A DNA stretch of 64,000 nt from an uncultured Opitutia bacterium (GCA_903825285.1 CAIJZY010000003.1:1-64000); one strand, 5' to 3'; numbered from the stretch's first letter, positions 33,781 to 43,165 are shown. The notes: generated by a model from the sequence alone, not told the origin. Program-made: numbers and translations.

Positions 33781-36300
33781 ATGTCTCAGGAGCCGATGAA
33801 CAATTTTACGCCCCGCGCCCAGCAGGTCCTCGCGCTGGCCCGCAAGGAAGCCGACCGCTTCCACCACAACTATGTGGGCACGGAGCACATCCTCCTCGGG
33901 CTCATCAAGCTGGGGCAGGGCGTCGCCGTCAGCGTCCTCCAGAAGATGGGGCTCGACCTTGAGACCGTCCGCGCCGCCGTCGAGAAGCAGGTCGGCACCG
34001 GCCAGGAGACCAAGACCCAGGGCAGCATTCCCTACACGCCGCGCGTGAAGAAGGTCCTCGCCCTTGCCGGCAAGGAGGCGAAGACCCTCAACCATTCCTA
34101 CGTGGGCACGGAGCACATCCTGCTCGGCCTGCTCCGCGAGGGGGAGGGCGTCGCCGCCCGCGTGCTGAAGTCGCTCGACATCGACATCGAGCGCACCCGC
34201 AACGAGATTCTCCGCGAGCTCGACCCGCAGTTCTCCGCCGGCGAGCAGGGCGGGGGCGAGGAGGCCGCCGCCGGCAACCCGCAGCGCCCGTCCGCCCAGG
34301 CCGAGGACAAGAAGGAGGTCAAGACCCCCGCCCTCAAGGCCTTTGGCCGCGACCTGACGGAGCTCGCCCGCAAGAGCGAGATGGACCCCGTCGTCGGCCG
34401 CAAGAACGAGATCCGCCGCGTCATCCAGATCCTCTGCCGCCGCACCAAGAACAACCCCGTCCTCATCGGCGAGGCCGGCGTCGGCAAGACCGCCATCGTC
34501 GAGGGCCTCGCCCAGGAAATCGCCGCCGGCAACGTCCCGGAGATCCTCGCCGAGAAGAAGGTCATCACCCTCGACCTCGCCCTCATGGTCGCCGGCACCA
34601 AGTACCGCGGCCAGTTCGAGGAGCGCATCAAGGCCGTGATGGACGAGATCAAGCGCGCCAAGAACGTCATCCTCTTCATTGACGAGCTCCACACCATCGT
34701 CGGCGCCGGCGCCGCCGAGGGCGCGATGGACGCCTCCAACATCTTCAAGCCCGCGCTGTCGCGCGGCGAGCTGCAGTGCGTCGGCGCGACCACCCTCAAC
34801 GAGTACCGCAAGTACATCGAGAAGGACTCCGCCCTCGACCGCCGCTTCCAGTCCGTGAAGGTCGAGGCGCCCTCCGTCGAGGACACCATCCTCATCCTCA
34901 AGGGCATCCGGTCCAAGTACGAGGACCACCACAAGGCCGTCTTCAGCGACAAGTCGCTCGAGTCCGCCGCCAAGCTGTCCGACCGCTACATCACCGGCCG
35001 CTTCCTGCCCGACAAGGCCATCGACGTCATGGACGAGGCCGGGTCACGCGCCCGCATCGGCGCCCTCAGCCGCCCGCCCGAGGTCGAGAGCATGACCAAG
35101 GAGATCGAGGCCGTCTGCGCCCTCAAGGAGAAGGCCATCGCCGAGCAGCACTTCGAGGAGGCCGCCAAGTTCCGCGACCAGGAGAAGCAGCTCCGCGCCA
35201 AGCAGGAGCAGATCACCGAGGACTGGAAGAAGGCCCGCGAGGAGAAGCGCGTCGAGATCGACGAGAACCTGATGATGCAGGTCGTCGCCGACTGGACCGG
35301 CATCCCGCTCAACCGCATGGAAAAGAAGGAGAGCGAGAAGCTCCTCTCCATGGAGGGCGAGCTCCAGAAGGCCGTCATCGGCCAGGACGTCGCCTGCAGC
35401 GCGGTCGCCCGCGCCCTGCGCCGCTCGCGCGCCGACCTCAAGGACCCGCGCCGCCCGATCGGCTCATTCATGTTCGTCGGCCCCACCGGCGTCGGCAAGA
35501 CGATGCTCGCGAAGCAGCTCGCCCAGCAGATGTTCGGCAACCAGGACGCGATCATCCAGATCGACATGTCCGAATACATGGAGAAGTTCTCCGTGTCCCG
35601 CCTGGTCGGTTCGCCCCCGGGCTATGTCGGCTACGACGAGGGCGGCCAGCTCACCGAGGCCGTGCGCCGCAAGCCCTACGCCGTCGTCCTCTTCGACGAG
35701 GTCGAGAAGGCCCACCCGGACGTCATCCAGATCCTCCTGCAGATCCTCGAGGACGGCCGCCTGACCGACTCGCTCGGCCGCTCCGTGGACTTCCGGAACA
35801 CGATCATCATCATGACGAGCAACGTCGGCGCGCAGCTCCTGCAGCGCCAGACCTCCATGGGCTTCGCCGCCGCGACGCTGAACTTCAACGACGCGGAGAA
35901 GATGCGCGAGAAGGTCCTCGAGGAGGCCAAGCGCGTCTTCAAGCCCGAGTTCCTGAACCGCATCTCCGACATCATCTTCTTCCGGCCGCTCGACAAGAAC
36001 GACCTCACGAAAATCGTCGAGCTCGAGACCGCCGGCTTCGCCAAGCGCATCTCGGAGCGGAAGATCTCCCTGACCTTCACCCCCGAGGCCAAGCTGCTCC
36101 TCATCGAGAAGGGCTACGACGAGAAGTACGGCGCGCGTCCGCTGCGCCGGGCCGTCGAGCACTACCTCGAGGACCCGCTGGCCGAGGCCATCCTCCGCGG
36201 CGACGTCAAGGACGGCGAGCCGTGCACGGTGGACCGCGAGGGGGACAAGCTGGTCTTTCGACAGAAGACGCCCACGGCCGACACCGGCGTGGCGCCCTAA
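33781..36300 (+). CDS. clpC: ATP-dependent Clp protease ATP-binding subunit ClpC
   Basis: 839 residues, an AAA+ unfoldase of ClpC type. Two Clp_N repeats ([38 protein letters not shown]) are followed by AAA-1 (GEAGVGKT, 230-237), a middle domain with a UVR-like helix ([16 protein letters not shown]), AAA-2 (GPTGVGKT, 567-574) and the C-terminal sensor. ClpC feeds ClpP; clpP is not in the window. It follows mcsB by 18 bases and ends at a strong terminator. Confidence 0.97.
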   Translation: MSQEPMNNFTPRAQQVLALARKEADRFHHNYVGTEHILLGLIKLGQGVAVSVLQKMGLDLETVRAAVEKQVGTGQETKTQGSIPYTPRVKKVLALAGKEAKTLNHSYVGTEHILLGLLREGEGVAARVLKSLDIDIERTRNEILRELDPQFSAGEQGGGEEAAAGNPQRPSAQAEDKKEVKTPALKAFGRDLTELARKSEMDPVVGRKNEIRRVIQILCRRTKNNPVLIGEAGVGKTAIVEGLAQEIAAGNVPEILAEKKVITLDLALMVAGTKYRGQFEERIKAVMDEIKRAKNVILFIDELHTIVGAGAAEGAMDASNIFKPALSRGELQCVGATTLNEYRKYIEKDSALDRRFQSVKVEAPSVEDTILILKGIRSKYEDHHKAVFSDKSLESAAKLSDRYITGRFLPDKAIDVMDEAGSRARIGALSRPPEVESMTKEIEAVCALKEKAIAEQHFEEAAKFRDQEKQLRAKQEQITEDWKKAREEKRVEIDENLMMQVVADWTGIPLNRMEKKESEKLLSMEGELQKAVIGQDVACSAVARALRRSRADLKDPRRPIGSFMFVGPTGVGKTMLAKQLAQQMFGNQDAIIQIDMSEYMEKFSVSRLVGSPPGYVGYDEGGQLTEAVRRKPYAVVLFDEVEKAHPDVIQILLQILEDGRLTDSLGRSVDFRNTIIIMTSNVGAQLLQRQTSMGFAAATLNFNDAEKMREKVLEEAKRVFKPEFLNRISDIIFFRPLDKNDLTKIVELETAGFAKRISERKISLTFTPEAKLLLIEKGYDEKYGARPLRRAVEHYLEDPLAEAILRGDVKDGEPCTVDREGDKLVFRQKTPTADTGVAP

Positions 36301-36328
36301 ACAAAAGGCGGCCACCCGCCGCCGCACG

Positions 36329-36365
36329 AAAGCCCCGGCCCCGAATAAAACGGACCGGGGCTTTT
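36329..36365 (+). terminator. Rho-independent terminator after clpC
   Basis: A 10-bp stem aaagccccgg/ccggggcttt (36329-36338 with 36355-36364) closes an A/T-containing loop and continues into a short T-run. It ends the mcsA-mcsB-clpC unit 28 bases after the clpC stop. Confidence 0.9.
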
Positions 36366-36407
36366 CATCCGGCACGAAGCGCCGGATGAAAGTTGCAAGC
36401 TGTCAGC

Positions 36408-36483
36408 GGAAAGTTGAAGGCGGCCTCAGGCCCGGCTGGCTGCGCCCGGTGTCCGTCTTTCAACTTTGAACCCTCAACTTTCC
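36408..36483. repeat. Inverted repeat overlapping the 3' end of the LysR gene
   Basis: The arm ggaaagttga (36408-36417) is perfectly repeated inverted as tcaactttcc (36474-36483), with a further copy ctttcaacttt at 36457-36467. The right arm lies inside the LysR gene and encodes its last residues (GKLRVQS) and stop codon. A separate 6-bp palindrome with a 7-base spacer (tccggc/gccgga) is at 36368-36386. Confidence 0.65.
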
Positions 36484-37392
36484 ACCCGCCCGCGGCGGCG
36501 CCGCGATCGTCAGAAACGACGCCAGCGCCGCATCGGGCTTCGGCTCCTTGCGCCATCCGATCACCAGCCGGCTCTCGGGCGCCGGGCCCTCGAGCGGCCG
36601 GAACACCACCTCCGGCGGCAGCTGCTGCGCCTCCGAGGGCGGCATGAGCGTCGCGCCCAGGCCCGCGCGCACCAGGCCGATGCCGTTGGCCCGCGGCCAG
36701 ACCTCGTCGGCGATGCGCGGCGTGACCCCGGCGCGGGCGAAGGCCGCCAGCACCCGGTCGTAGAAGCCGGAATTGTGGGCCCGCGGGAAGAGCACGAACG
36801 GCGTCGCGGCCAGGTCGCGCAGCCGCAGGGCGGGGCGGCCGGCGAGGGGATGGCTGGCCGGCAGCAGCACGCCGTTGCGCTCGCGCAGGAGCAGCCGGGT
36901 CTGCACGCCCGGGGCCGGGGCGTCGGGATGGAAAAAGCCGCACGCGATGTCCCCGGCGAGCAGCGCCGGCAGCTGCGCGGAGGTGGGAGACTCGTTGAGC
37001 TCGACCCGGATCCCCGGGAAGCGCGCGGTGAACTCGCGCAGGATGCGCGGCAGCACCGTCGCCATGGCCAGCCCGGTGAAGGCGATGCGCACGTGGCCGG
37101 ACTGCCCGCTGCCCAGCGCCTGCAGCTCCGCCGGGATCGCCGCCAGGCTGCGCAGGAGCGGTTCCGTCCGCTCCAGCAGCCGCCGGCCCGCCGGCGTCAG
37201 CTCCGCGCCGCGGCGCGTGCGGCGCAGCAGCGCCACGCCCAGCGCCCGCTCCAGTTGCGCCACCGCCCGGCTCAGGGCGGGCTGCGCGATCGCGAGCGAC
37301 TCCGCCGCCTTCCGGAAATGCAGCTGGCGGGCCACCTCGCGGAAATAGACGAGGTGGCGCAGCTCGAATGGATACTGATACTCCCGCGGCAT
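36460..37392 (-). CDS. LysR family transcriptional regulator
   Basis: 310 residues from the ATG at 37392. N-terminal winged helix: LRHLVYFREVARQLHFRKAA, ESLAIAQPALSRAVAQLE and LGVALLRRTRRGAELTPAG. The C-terminal co-inducer domain starts near residue 85 (GHVRIAFTGLAMATVLPRIL). It is divergent from leuC with 62 bases between start codons, the usual LysR arrangement, so leuCD control by a leucine-pathway metabolite is likely but inferred. The last residues are encoded by an intergenic-type repeat, suggesting the original C-terminus was replaced. Confidence 0.93.
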   Translation of the reverse strand: MPREYQYPFELRHLVYFREVARQLHFRKAAESLAIAQPALSRAVAQLERALGVALLRRTRRGAELTPAGRRLLERTEPLLRSLAAIPAELQALGSGQSGHVRIAFTGLAMATVLPRILREFTARFPGIRVELNESPTSAQLPALLAGDIACGFFHPDAPAPGVQTRLLLRERNGVLLPASHPLAGRPALRLRDLAATPFVLFPRAHNSGFYDRVLAAFARAGVTPRIADEVWPRANGIGLVRAGLGATLMPPSEAQQLPPEVVFRPLEGPAPESRLVIGWRKEPKPDAALASFLTIAAPPRAGGKLRVQS

Positions 37393-37454
37393 CACTGGGA
37401 GCCAATAAAGTATTTCCCGGTATGGCAACCCTCTGGTAGGCTCGGTGCGATTTC

Positions 37455-38867
37455 ATGGCCCAATCCCTCTTCCACAAAGTCTGGGACGCCCACCGCGTCC
37501 GCACCCTGGCCAACGGCCAGACGCAGCTCCTCATCGGCACGCACCTGATCCACGAGGTCACGACGCCGCAGGCGTTCGGCATGCTGCGCGACCTCGGCCT
37601 GAAGGTGGCGATGCCGCACCGGACGTTCGCCACGGTCGACCACATCGTGCCGACCGACCGGCGCACCGAGCCGTTCGCCGACCCGCTGGCCGACGCCATG
37701 ATCCGCGAGCTGCGCCGCAACTGCGCGGAGCACGGCATCGTCTGCTTCGACCTCAATTCCGGCCGGCAGGGCATCGTCCACATGGTCGGACCCGAGCAGG
37801 GCATCACCCAGCCGGGCACGACGATCGCCTGCGGCGACTCGCACACGAGCACGCACGGCGCGTTCGGCGCGATCGCACTGGGCATCGGCACGAGCCAGGT
37901 CCGCGACGTGCTCGCCACGCAGACCATCGCCCTCGGGCCGCTCAAGGTCCGCCGGATCAACGTCGAGGGCCGGCTGCGGCCCGGCGTCTATGCGAAGGAT
38001 GTCATTCTCCACCTCATCCGCACCCTGGGCGTGAACGGCGGCACCGGCTTCGCCTATGAGTACGGCGGCGCGGTGTTCGACCGCTTCTCGATGGAGGAGC
38101 GCATGACGGTCTGCAACATGTCCATCGAGGGCGGGGCCCGCGTGGGCTACGTGAACCCGGACGAGACCACGTTCGCCTACCTCAAGGGCCGGCCCTATTC
38201 TCCCGCCGGCGCGGCATGGGACGCCGCCGTGGCCCGCTGGAAGGCCGTCGCGAGCGACCCGGGCTGCCCGTACGACGACGTGGTCACCTTTCAGGGCGAG
38301 GACATCGCGCCGACGGTCACCTGGGGCATCAACCCGGGACAGGGCATCGCCATCACCGACAATGTGCCCGACCCGGCGCGGGCGACCGCGGTCGACGAGA
38401 AGGCCGCGATCGAGGAGGCCCTGGCGTACATGAAGCTCAAGCCGGGCGCGCCCCTCCGCGGCACCCGGATCGACGTCGCCTTCCTTGGCAGCTGCACCAA
38501 CGCGCGACTGTCCGACTTCCAGGAGGTCGCCCGCCACCTGCGCGGCCATCGTGTCGCCCCGGGCGTGAAGGCCATCGCCGTGCCCGGCTCGCAGCTGGTC
38601 AGCCTGGCCTGCGCCGCGCAGGGCATCGACCAGATCTTCCGCGACGCGGGCTTCGAGTGGCGCGAGGCGGGGTGCTCGATGTGCCTCGCGATGAACCCCG
38701 ACAAGCTCGTTGGCGACCAGCTCTGCGCCAGCTCGTCCAACCGCAACTTCAAGGGCCGCCAGGGCAGCCCCACCGGCCGCACGCTCCTGATGAGCCCGCT
38801 GATGGTCGCCGCCGCCGCCGTCACCGGCGCCGTGGCCGACGCCCGCGAAATTTTCCAAGTCCGCTAA
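37455..38867 (+). CDS. leuC: 3-isopropylmalate dehydratase large subunit
   Basis: 470 residues, leucine biosynthesis (2-isopropylmalate to 3-isopropylmalate). 4Fe-4S cysteines of the aconitase family are in [13 protein letters not shown] and [13 protein letters not shown]. Other signatures: [43 protein letters not shown] and [11 protein letters not shown]. The length fits LeuC. It is divergent from a LysR gene and separated from leuD by a repeat element. No Shine-Dalgarno precedes the ATG. Confidence 0.97.
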   Translation: MAQSLFHKVWDAHRVRTLANGQTQLLIGTHLIHEVTTPQAFGMLRDLGLKVAMPHRTFATVDHIVPTDRRTEPFADPLADAMIRELRRNCAEHGIVCFDLNSGRQGIVHMVGPEQGITQPGTTIACGDSHTSTHGAFGAIALGIGTSQVRDVLATQTIALGPLKVRRINVEGRLRPGVYAKDVILHLIRTLGVNGGTGFAYEYGGAVFDRFSMEERMTVCNMSIEGGARVGYVNPDETTFAYLKGRPYSPAGAAWDAAVARWKAVASDPGCPYDDVVTFQGEDIAPTVTWGINPGQGIAITDNVPDPARATAVDEKAAIEEALAYMKLKPGAPLRGTRIDVAFLGSCTNARLSDFQEVARHLRGHRVAPGVKAIAVPGSQLVSLACAAQGIDQIFRDAGFEWREAGCSMCLAMNPDKLVGDQLCASSSNRNFKGRQGSPTGRTLLMSPLMVAAAAVTGAVADAREIFQVR

Positions 38868-38875
38868 GTTTTAGG

Positions 38876-39043
38876 CCCACGGAATAACACGGAACACACG
38901 GAAGAGGGAGTATCACCACGAAATACGCGAAACACACGAAATGATGCCGGACCGGATTTCAGAACCAATCCGCGTACCCTTTCGTGTGCTTCGTGTTTTT
39001 CGTGGGGGAAAATCCGTTTCCGCGTGCTCCGTGTATTCCGTGG
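38876..39043. repeat. Nested inverted repeat between leuC and leuD
   Basis: The outer arms (38876-38903 with 39017-39043) begin cccacggaata and end tattccgtggg. The inner arms (38916-38941 with 38980-39005) carry ccacgaaatacgcgaaacac and gtgcttcgtgtttttcgtgg. Both pairs are near-complementary. The transcript of this 168-base element would form a long hairpin inside the presumed leuCD operon. Words of this cacgaa/cacgga kind are widespread palindromic repeats in many bacterial genomes. Confidence 0.85.
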
Positions 39044-39064
39044 GCACCTCATCCAATCACCTCC

Positions 39065-39676
39065 ATGTCGCTTGCTAAAATCACCTCCGTCTCCGGCCGC
39101 GGCGTGCCCGTGCCCGGCAATGACATCGACACCGACCGCATCATTCCCGCCCGCTTCCTGAAGGCCGTGACCTTCGACGGGCTGGGCGAGGGTCTCTTTG
39201 CCGACGCGCGCAAGGCGGCCATGGCGGCCGGATCGGTGCATCCACTCGACGACGCCCGGTATCGCGGCGCGGGGATCCTGCTCAGCGGGGCCAATTTCGG
39301 CTGCGGCAGCTCCCGCGAGCACGCCCCGCAGGCGATCCGGAAGTTCGGCCTGCAGGCGGTCGTGGCCGAGAGCTACGCCGAGATCTTCTTCGGCAACGCC
39401 ACCGCCATCGGCCTGGCCTGCGTCTGCGCCGCCCGGGAGGACATCGCCCGCATCACGGCGGCGGTGGAGCAGGATCCGGCGGTTGAACTGACGCTGGACC
39501 TGGTGGATCGGAAAATTCACTTCGGCGGGAAGTCGGTTCCGCTCACGCTGCGCGACTCGGCCCGGGACGCCCTGATCAACGGCCGCTGGGACCCGATTGG
39601 GGAGCTGCTGGAAGGCCGGGAGGCGGTGGCGGCGACGGCGTCCCGGCTGCCTTATCTGGCCCCGGTTAAAAAATAA
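39065..39676 (+). CDS. leuD: 3-isopropylmalate dehydratase small subunit
   Basis: 203 residues, partner of LeuC. Signatures: GNDIDTDRIIPARFLK, LLSGANFGCGSSREHAPQAI, VAESYAEIFFGNATAIGLACV. It starts at the ATG at 39065, 197 bases after leuC with the repeat between, so expression may be uncoupled. It is followed 47 bases on by exbB, which may be an independent unit. Confidence 0.96.
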   Translation: MSLAKITSVSGRGVPVPGNDIDTDRIIPARFLKAVTFDGLGEGLFADARKAAMAAGSVHPLDDARYRGAGILLSGANFGCGSSREHAPQAIRKFGLQAVVAESYAEIFFGNATAIGLACVCAAREDIARITAAVEQDPAVELTLDLVDRKIHFGGKSVPLTLRDSARDALINGRWDPIGELLEGREAVAATASRLPYLAPVKK

Positions 39677-39723
39677 CTTGAACCTTTTGGGCTAATTGCG
39701 CGTCTCAACAGGAACTTCTGCCT

Positions 39724-40296
39724 ATGTTTCTAGCCATGATTGAGGTCTTCAAGGGCGCGGGTCTGCTCATCTACCCGCTTGGCCTTTGCTCCGCTGCGGC
39801 GGTGTTCATTATCTTCGAACGCGCGTTCGCCCTCCGCCAGGCGGCGGTGATGCCCCACGATCTCGTGGACGCCGTGGTGGCGGGCAAGCCGCTCGTCGGC
39901 GGCAAGCACACCGTGCTGGCGCGCATCGTGGACTTTGCGGCCGAGCACAAGAACGACGACGACGCGGTGAAGGCCTTCGCCCGCCTCGAGATCAACCGCA
40001 TGGAGCGCGGCATCCCGTACCTCGACATCATCTACGCCGCCGCACCGCTGATCGGCCTCACCGGCACGGTCACCGGCCTGCTCCAGGTCTTCTCCCAGAT
40101 CGCCCCGGACACCGGCCTGCCCGACCCCGTCAACTTCACCAAGGGCGTCGCCCTGGCCCTGTCGGCCACGGTCATCGGCCTCTCCATCGCCATCCCGTCG
40201 CTGGTCGGCAGCGGTTATCTCCAGCGCAAGATCGAGAACTACGCGGCGCAGCTCGACGTGCTGCTCGAACGCATCCTCAAGCGCGGGCAGACATGA
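39724..40296 (+). CDS. exbB: ExbB/TolQ/MotA-family proton channel protein
   Basis: 190 residues with three spans: LLIYPLGLCSAAAVFIIFER, LDIIYAAAPLIGLTGTVTGL and a last KGVALALSATVIGLSIAIPS. This is the ExbB core with the cytoplasmic loop between spans 1 and 2. With ExbD it uses the proton motive force to drive TonB or Tol-Pal type envelope work. No TonB, TolA, TolB or Pal gene is adjacent. It overlaps exbD by four bases (ATGA). Confidence 0.92.
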   Translation: MFLAMIEVFKGAGLLIYPLGLCSAAAVFIIFERAFALRQAAVMPHDLVDAVVAGKPLVGGKHTVLARIVDFAAEHKNDDDAVKAFARLEINRMERGIPYLDIIYAAAPLIGLTGTVTGLLQVFSQIAPDTGLPDPVNFTKGVALALSATVIGLSIAIPSLVGSGYLQRKIENYAAQLDVLLERILKRGQT

Positions 40297-40691
40297 GCGT
40301 GCTTTACCAAAAGCGGCGCAAGCGGCCCGAGATGAACCTCGTGCCGCTGATCGACGTGCTCGTGATGCTGATCTTCTTCGCGTTCGTCACGATGCAGTTC
40401 AAGTCGGCCGCGACCCTCAACATCACGCTGCCCAAGGTCGAGACCGCGGGCAAAAACGAGTTCAAGGGCACCGTCACCATCGGCATCGACAAGGACGGCG
40501 TCGTCTCCTTCAACGGCAAGACCGTCACCGACGAGGCGCTGCTCCGCCTGCTCCAGGAGGTCCACAACGTGGACAAGGACATCCCGGTGCTGATCAAGGC
40601 TGACGAGACCACCCAGCTGAAGAAGCTCGCGTTCGTCATGGACGCCTGCCGCAAGACGGGCCTGAACAAGTTCAGCCTGCAGTCGCGCTAG
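40293..40691 (+). CDS. exbD: ExbD/TolR-family protein
   Basis: 132 residues. A basic cytoplasmic start (YQKRRKRPEMNLVPLIDVL) holds the conserved proton-path Asp at PLIDV, followed by the single span VMLIFFAFVTMQF and a periplasmic domain (VPVLIKADETTQLKKLAFVM). Partner of ExbB, from which it is translationally coupled. A perfect 7-bp hairpin lies 8 bases after the stop. Confidence 0.93.
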   Translation: MSVLYQKRRKRPEMNLVPLIDVLVMLIFFAFVTMQFKSAATLNITLPKVETAGKNEFKGTVTIGIDKDGVVSFNGKTVTDEALLRLLQEVHNVDKDIPVLIKADETTQLKKLAFVMDACRKTGLNKFSLQSR

Positions 40692-40699
40692 CCGCGTTG

Positions 40700-40809
40700 C
40701 CGCTTGTGACCAAGCGGAAGTGGCAAGGGACAAGGGGCAAGTATCACGAGGGTAAGCGCCGGACGGGCTCACACCTGGCTTGGCACGTGGTCCCTGCTAC
40801 TTGATACTT
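40700..40809. repeat. Repeat with hairpin and inverted arms after exbD
   Basis: A perfect hairpin (ccgcttg/caagcgg, 40700-40717) is followed by the word-repeat aagtggcaagggacaagg at 40718. Its first 13 bases are nearly complementary to tccctgctactt at 40791-40802, and aagtatca (40739-40746) pairs with tgatactt (40802-40809). It fills almost the whole gap between exbD and the SDR gene and lacks a T-run. Confidence 0.6.
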
Positions 40810-40814
40810 TCCCC

Positions 40815-41501
40815 ATGAAAATCGTCATCACCGGCGCAACCCGCGGCCTGGGCCGGGCCCTGGCGGAGGAATTCATTCGCGGCGGCCACACCGTGCTGGG
40901 CTGCGGTCGCGGCGGGGAGGCGGTGTTTGACCTGCGCATGACCTATCCGGCGCCACACGACTTCTCGGTCGTGGACGTCGCCCAGGACAGCAAGGTCGCG
41001 CTGTGGGCCGCCAAGGTGCTCGAGGCGGGCAGCCCGCCCGATCTGCTCATCAACAACGCCGGGCTCATGAACCGCCTCGCCCCGCTCTGGGAGCAGGACG
41101 ACCGCGAGTTCACCAAGGTCGTCGACGTCAATCTGCGCGGCGTCGCCAACGTCATCCGCCACTTCGTCCCGGCCATGGTCGCGGCCCAGAAGGGCGTGAT
41201 CGTCAACCTCAGCTCCGGCTGGGGACGCAGCGTGGCGCCGGACGTGGCGGCCTATTGCGCGACAAAATTCGCCATCGAGGGCCTGACCAAGGCGCTGGCC
41301 GCGGAGCTGCCCGCGGGCATGGCGGCGATTCCGCTCAATCCCGGGGTGATCGACACGGACATGCTGCGCCAGGCGTGGGCCGACGGCGCCGGGTCCTACC
41401 CGAAGGCGGGGGAGTGGGCGAAGCAGGCCGCGCCGTTCATCCTCGGCCTCGGCCCGCAGCACAATGGCCAGTCGCTGAGCGTCGGCGGGTCCGACGACTA
41501 G
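40815..41501 (+). CDS. Short-chain dehydrogenase/reductase
   Basis: 228 residues of the classical SDR family: VITGATRGLGRAL (cofactor motif), LINNAGLMN, IVNLSSGWG and YCATKFAIEGL (YxxxK). The C-terminus ends GQSLSVGGSDD. Substrate unknown. It sits alone between two repeat elements and is convergent with a lipoprotein gene. Confidence 0.92.
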   Translation: MKIVITGATRGLGRALAEEFIRGGHTVLGCGRGGEAVFDLRMTYPAPHDFSVVDVAQDSKVALWAAKVLEAGSPPDLLINNAGLMNRLAPLWEQDDREFTKVVDVNLRGVANVIRHFVPAMVAAQKGVIVNLSSGWGRSVAPDVAAYCATKFAIEGLTKALAAELPAGMAAIPLNPGVIDTDMLRQAWADGAGSYPKAGEWAKQAAPFILGLGPQHNGQSLSVGGSDD

Positions 41502-41526
41502 TGCGCCCTTGGCGAAACCCCATAAC

Positions 41527-41682
41527 CGTCATCCTGAGCGGATGCGAAGGATCGCTGTTCACCTGCCCGCCGATTCCGCGATCGACCAACGACATTGTCG
41601 CGACGTCGTCCGAGTGTCTGGTATCACGCCTCAGCTTGAGGGTAATGATCACAGCGATCCTTCGCATTCGCTCAGGATGACG
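41527..41682. repeat. Dispersed palindromic repeat, complete copy
   Basis: Arms 41527-41558 and 41651-41682 are complementary at 31 of 32 positions (arm begins cgtcatcctgagcgg). The 92-base interior is A/T-richer than the flanks. A right-half copy lies at 3-73, whose arm differs at two positions. It is non-coding and resembles MITE-like palindromic elements; no transposase is visible. Confidence 0.85.
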
Positions 41683-41711
41683 ACCAGGTGGTGGGCCGCC
41701 TGAAATCCACC

Positions 41712-42542
41712 CTAGCGCTGGCGGCGATCGATCCGTTCCGCGTGCAGGGCGGCCTCGTAGGCCTTGTTCGTCACGCGCTCGATGTTGAATTCCGACGCCA
41801 GCGTGCGTCCTTGGGCATCGCGGCACGAGAGCACGAACTCGACGGGGTGGGGCAGGCCCGCGTTCTCCAGCAGGCCGTGTCCGGCCGGCAGCAGGGCCTT
41901 GTGCCCGCCGCCCACCACCGAGCCGACCAGCGTCCGGCCCTTGGCGTGGAAGCACCAGATCTCCCCATTGGGATAGAGCTCGACGCGCACGTCGCGGAGC
42001 GGCCCCGCGTATTTCCGGCGGAAGCCCTCGTAGTCCGTGTACCGCGTGGAGGACAGCCGCGCCGGATTGCCGAAGTCGAGCTGCTCGTCGGCGGGCTCGG
42101 TCACGAGCGCCGCGTCGAGCTCGGGCAGCACCATCGCCAGCCGGTTCCGGATCAGGTCGTATTCGGCCGGGGTGAAGTCCCGCGGGCTCACGAAGACGGG
42201 CCAGTCGTCCGACCCGGGCCGCAGGTGCGAGTAGCGCTCGGCCGCAGTCGGCGGCGCGTAGAGGGTCATTCGCGGCTTGACGATGTCCACGATCCGGCGC
42301 GAGCCGTCCGCCTCGAATTCAATCCAGAGCTTCGCCTCGCTCGCGGCCCCCGGGTGCGTCGTCACATGCCGCGTCAGGATCAGCTTCCCGGCGCCGCAGG
42401 ATGTCTCGTAGACGGACTGCACGGCGGTGCGGGAGCATCCGGCCAGGCCCAGGACGAGGGCGGCCAGCAGGAGGACCGCCCCGGGCAGGCGAAACCGCGC
42501 AGGACGCGGGCCGGGACGGAAATGGAGGTCGGTCATGAACAT
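41712..42542 (-). CDS. Lipoprotein of unknown function
   Basis: 276 residues. A hydrophobic signal (LPGAVLLLAALVLGLAGC) ends in the lipobox LAGC with Cys36; the +2 residue is Ser, which favours outer-membrane sorting by the Lol rule. The mature part has no recognised domain: FVSPRDFTPAEYDLIRNRLA, then YTDYEGFRRKYAGPLRDVRV. An ATG two codons on is an alternative start. It is convergent with the SDR gene across the repeat. Confidence 0.8.
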   Translation of the reverse strand: MFMTDLHFRPGPRPARFRLPGAVLLLAALVLGLAGCSRTAVQSVYETSCGAGKLILTRHVTTHPGAASEAKLWIEFEADGSRRIVDIVKPRMTLYAPPTAAERYSHLRPGSDDWPVFVSPRDFTPAEYDLIRNRLAMVLPELDAALVTEPADEQLDFGNPARLSSTRYTDYEGFRRKYAGPLRDVRVELYPNGEIWCFHAKGRTLVGSVVGGGHKALLPAGHGLLENAGLPHPVEFVLSCRDAQGRTLASEFNIERVTNKAYEAALHAERIDRRQR

Positions 42543-42682
42543 GCCCTAAATCCATCGCTTTTTTCCTCCCCGCACAAGGCTGCCCATCGGTCGCAAACCT
42601 CTGAAAATGTAACATTCGGCGAGTTGCCCCGGCGGTGGAATGGGTCCAGATTCCGGATCCAAGCCCGAACGGCTCGGGTCCC

Positions 42683-43066
42683 ATGAAAGCCTCAGCAGCC
42701 CATGCCAAGGCCCCCGTGGCGGGAGCGAAGCGCCGGGAGCTCATCTCCCGCCTGGCGCTCGCCGAGCGGCGTCACGATGACGCCCGAAAAGCCGCGAAGG
42801 AGGCAAAGGCCGAGTTCAAGCGCGTCCGCAAGGCGCACCGCCTGGCCAAGCAGGCCGCGAAGGAGGCCCGCCGTGAGTTCAAGGCGCTCAAGAAGTCGCT
42901 CGCGGCGGCCCACACCGTCGCCAAGCGGAAGCCGCGCCGCGCCGCCGTGCGCGTGGCCAGGGTCCGGCCGCCGGCACCGGCTCCCGCGGTTGTCGTCCCG
43001 CCGCCCATCCCCGACACACCCGGGCCAGAGCCCGCACCGGTCCCGCCCGTTCCGCCGTCCGTCTGA
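42683..43066 (+). CDS. Lys/Ala-rich small protein with Pro-rich tail
   Basis: 127 residues from the ATG at 42683. A long amphipathic helix contains two similar blocks (DDARKAAKEAKAEFKRVRKA and AKQAAKEARREFKALKK). A basic stretch (AKRKPRRAAVRVARVR) and a proline-rich tail (PPAPAPAVVVPPPIPDTPG) follow. Composition resembles histone-H1-like nucleoid proteins, but there is no proof of DNA binding. It lies 99 bases before the HD-GYP gene on the same strand. Confidence 0.6.
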   Translation: MKASAAHAKAPVAGAKRRELISRLALAERRHDDARKAAKEAKAEFKRVRKAHRLAKQAAKEARREFKALKKSLAAAHTVAKRKPRRAAVRVARVRPPAPAPAVVVPPPIPDTPGPEPAPVPPVPPSV

Positions 43067-43165
43067 GCGCGGCGGGGAAATTGTAAAAACCCGGCCCACC
43101 GGAAGGCCGCGATTTTTGTCATATGCGGATTGAACCGTTTCCGGAAAATCCTCCATGCTGGCTGG

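Noticed and set aside
37393-37454. LysR T-N11-A box between the LysR gene and leuC
   Set aside because: No convincing dyad around a T-N11-A was seen, so no site is assigned even though regulation is likely.
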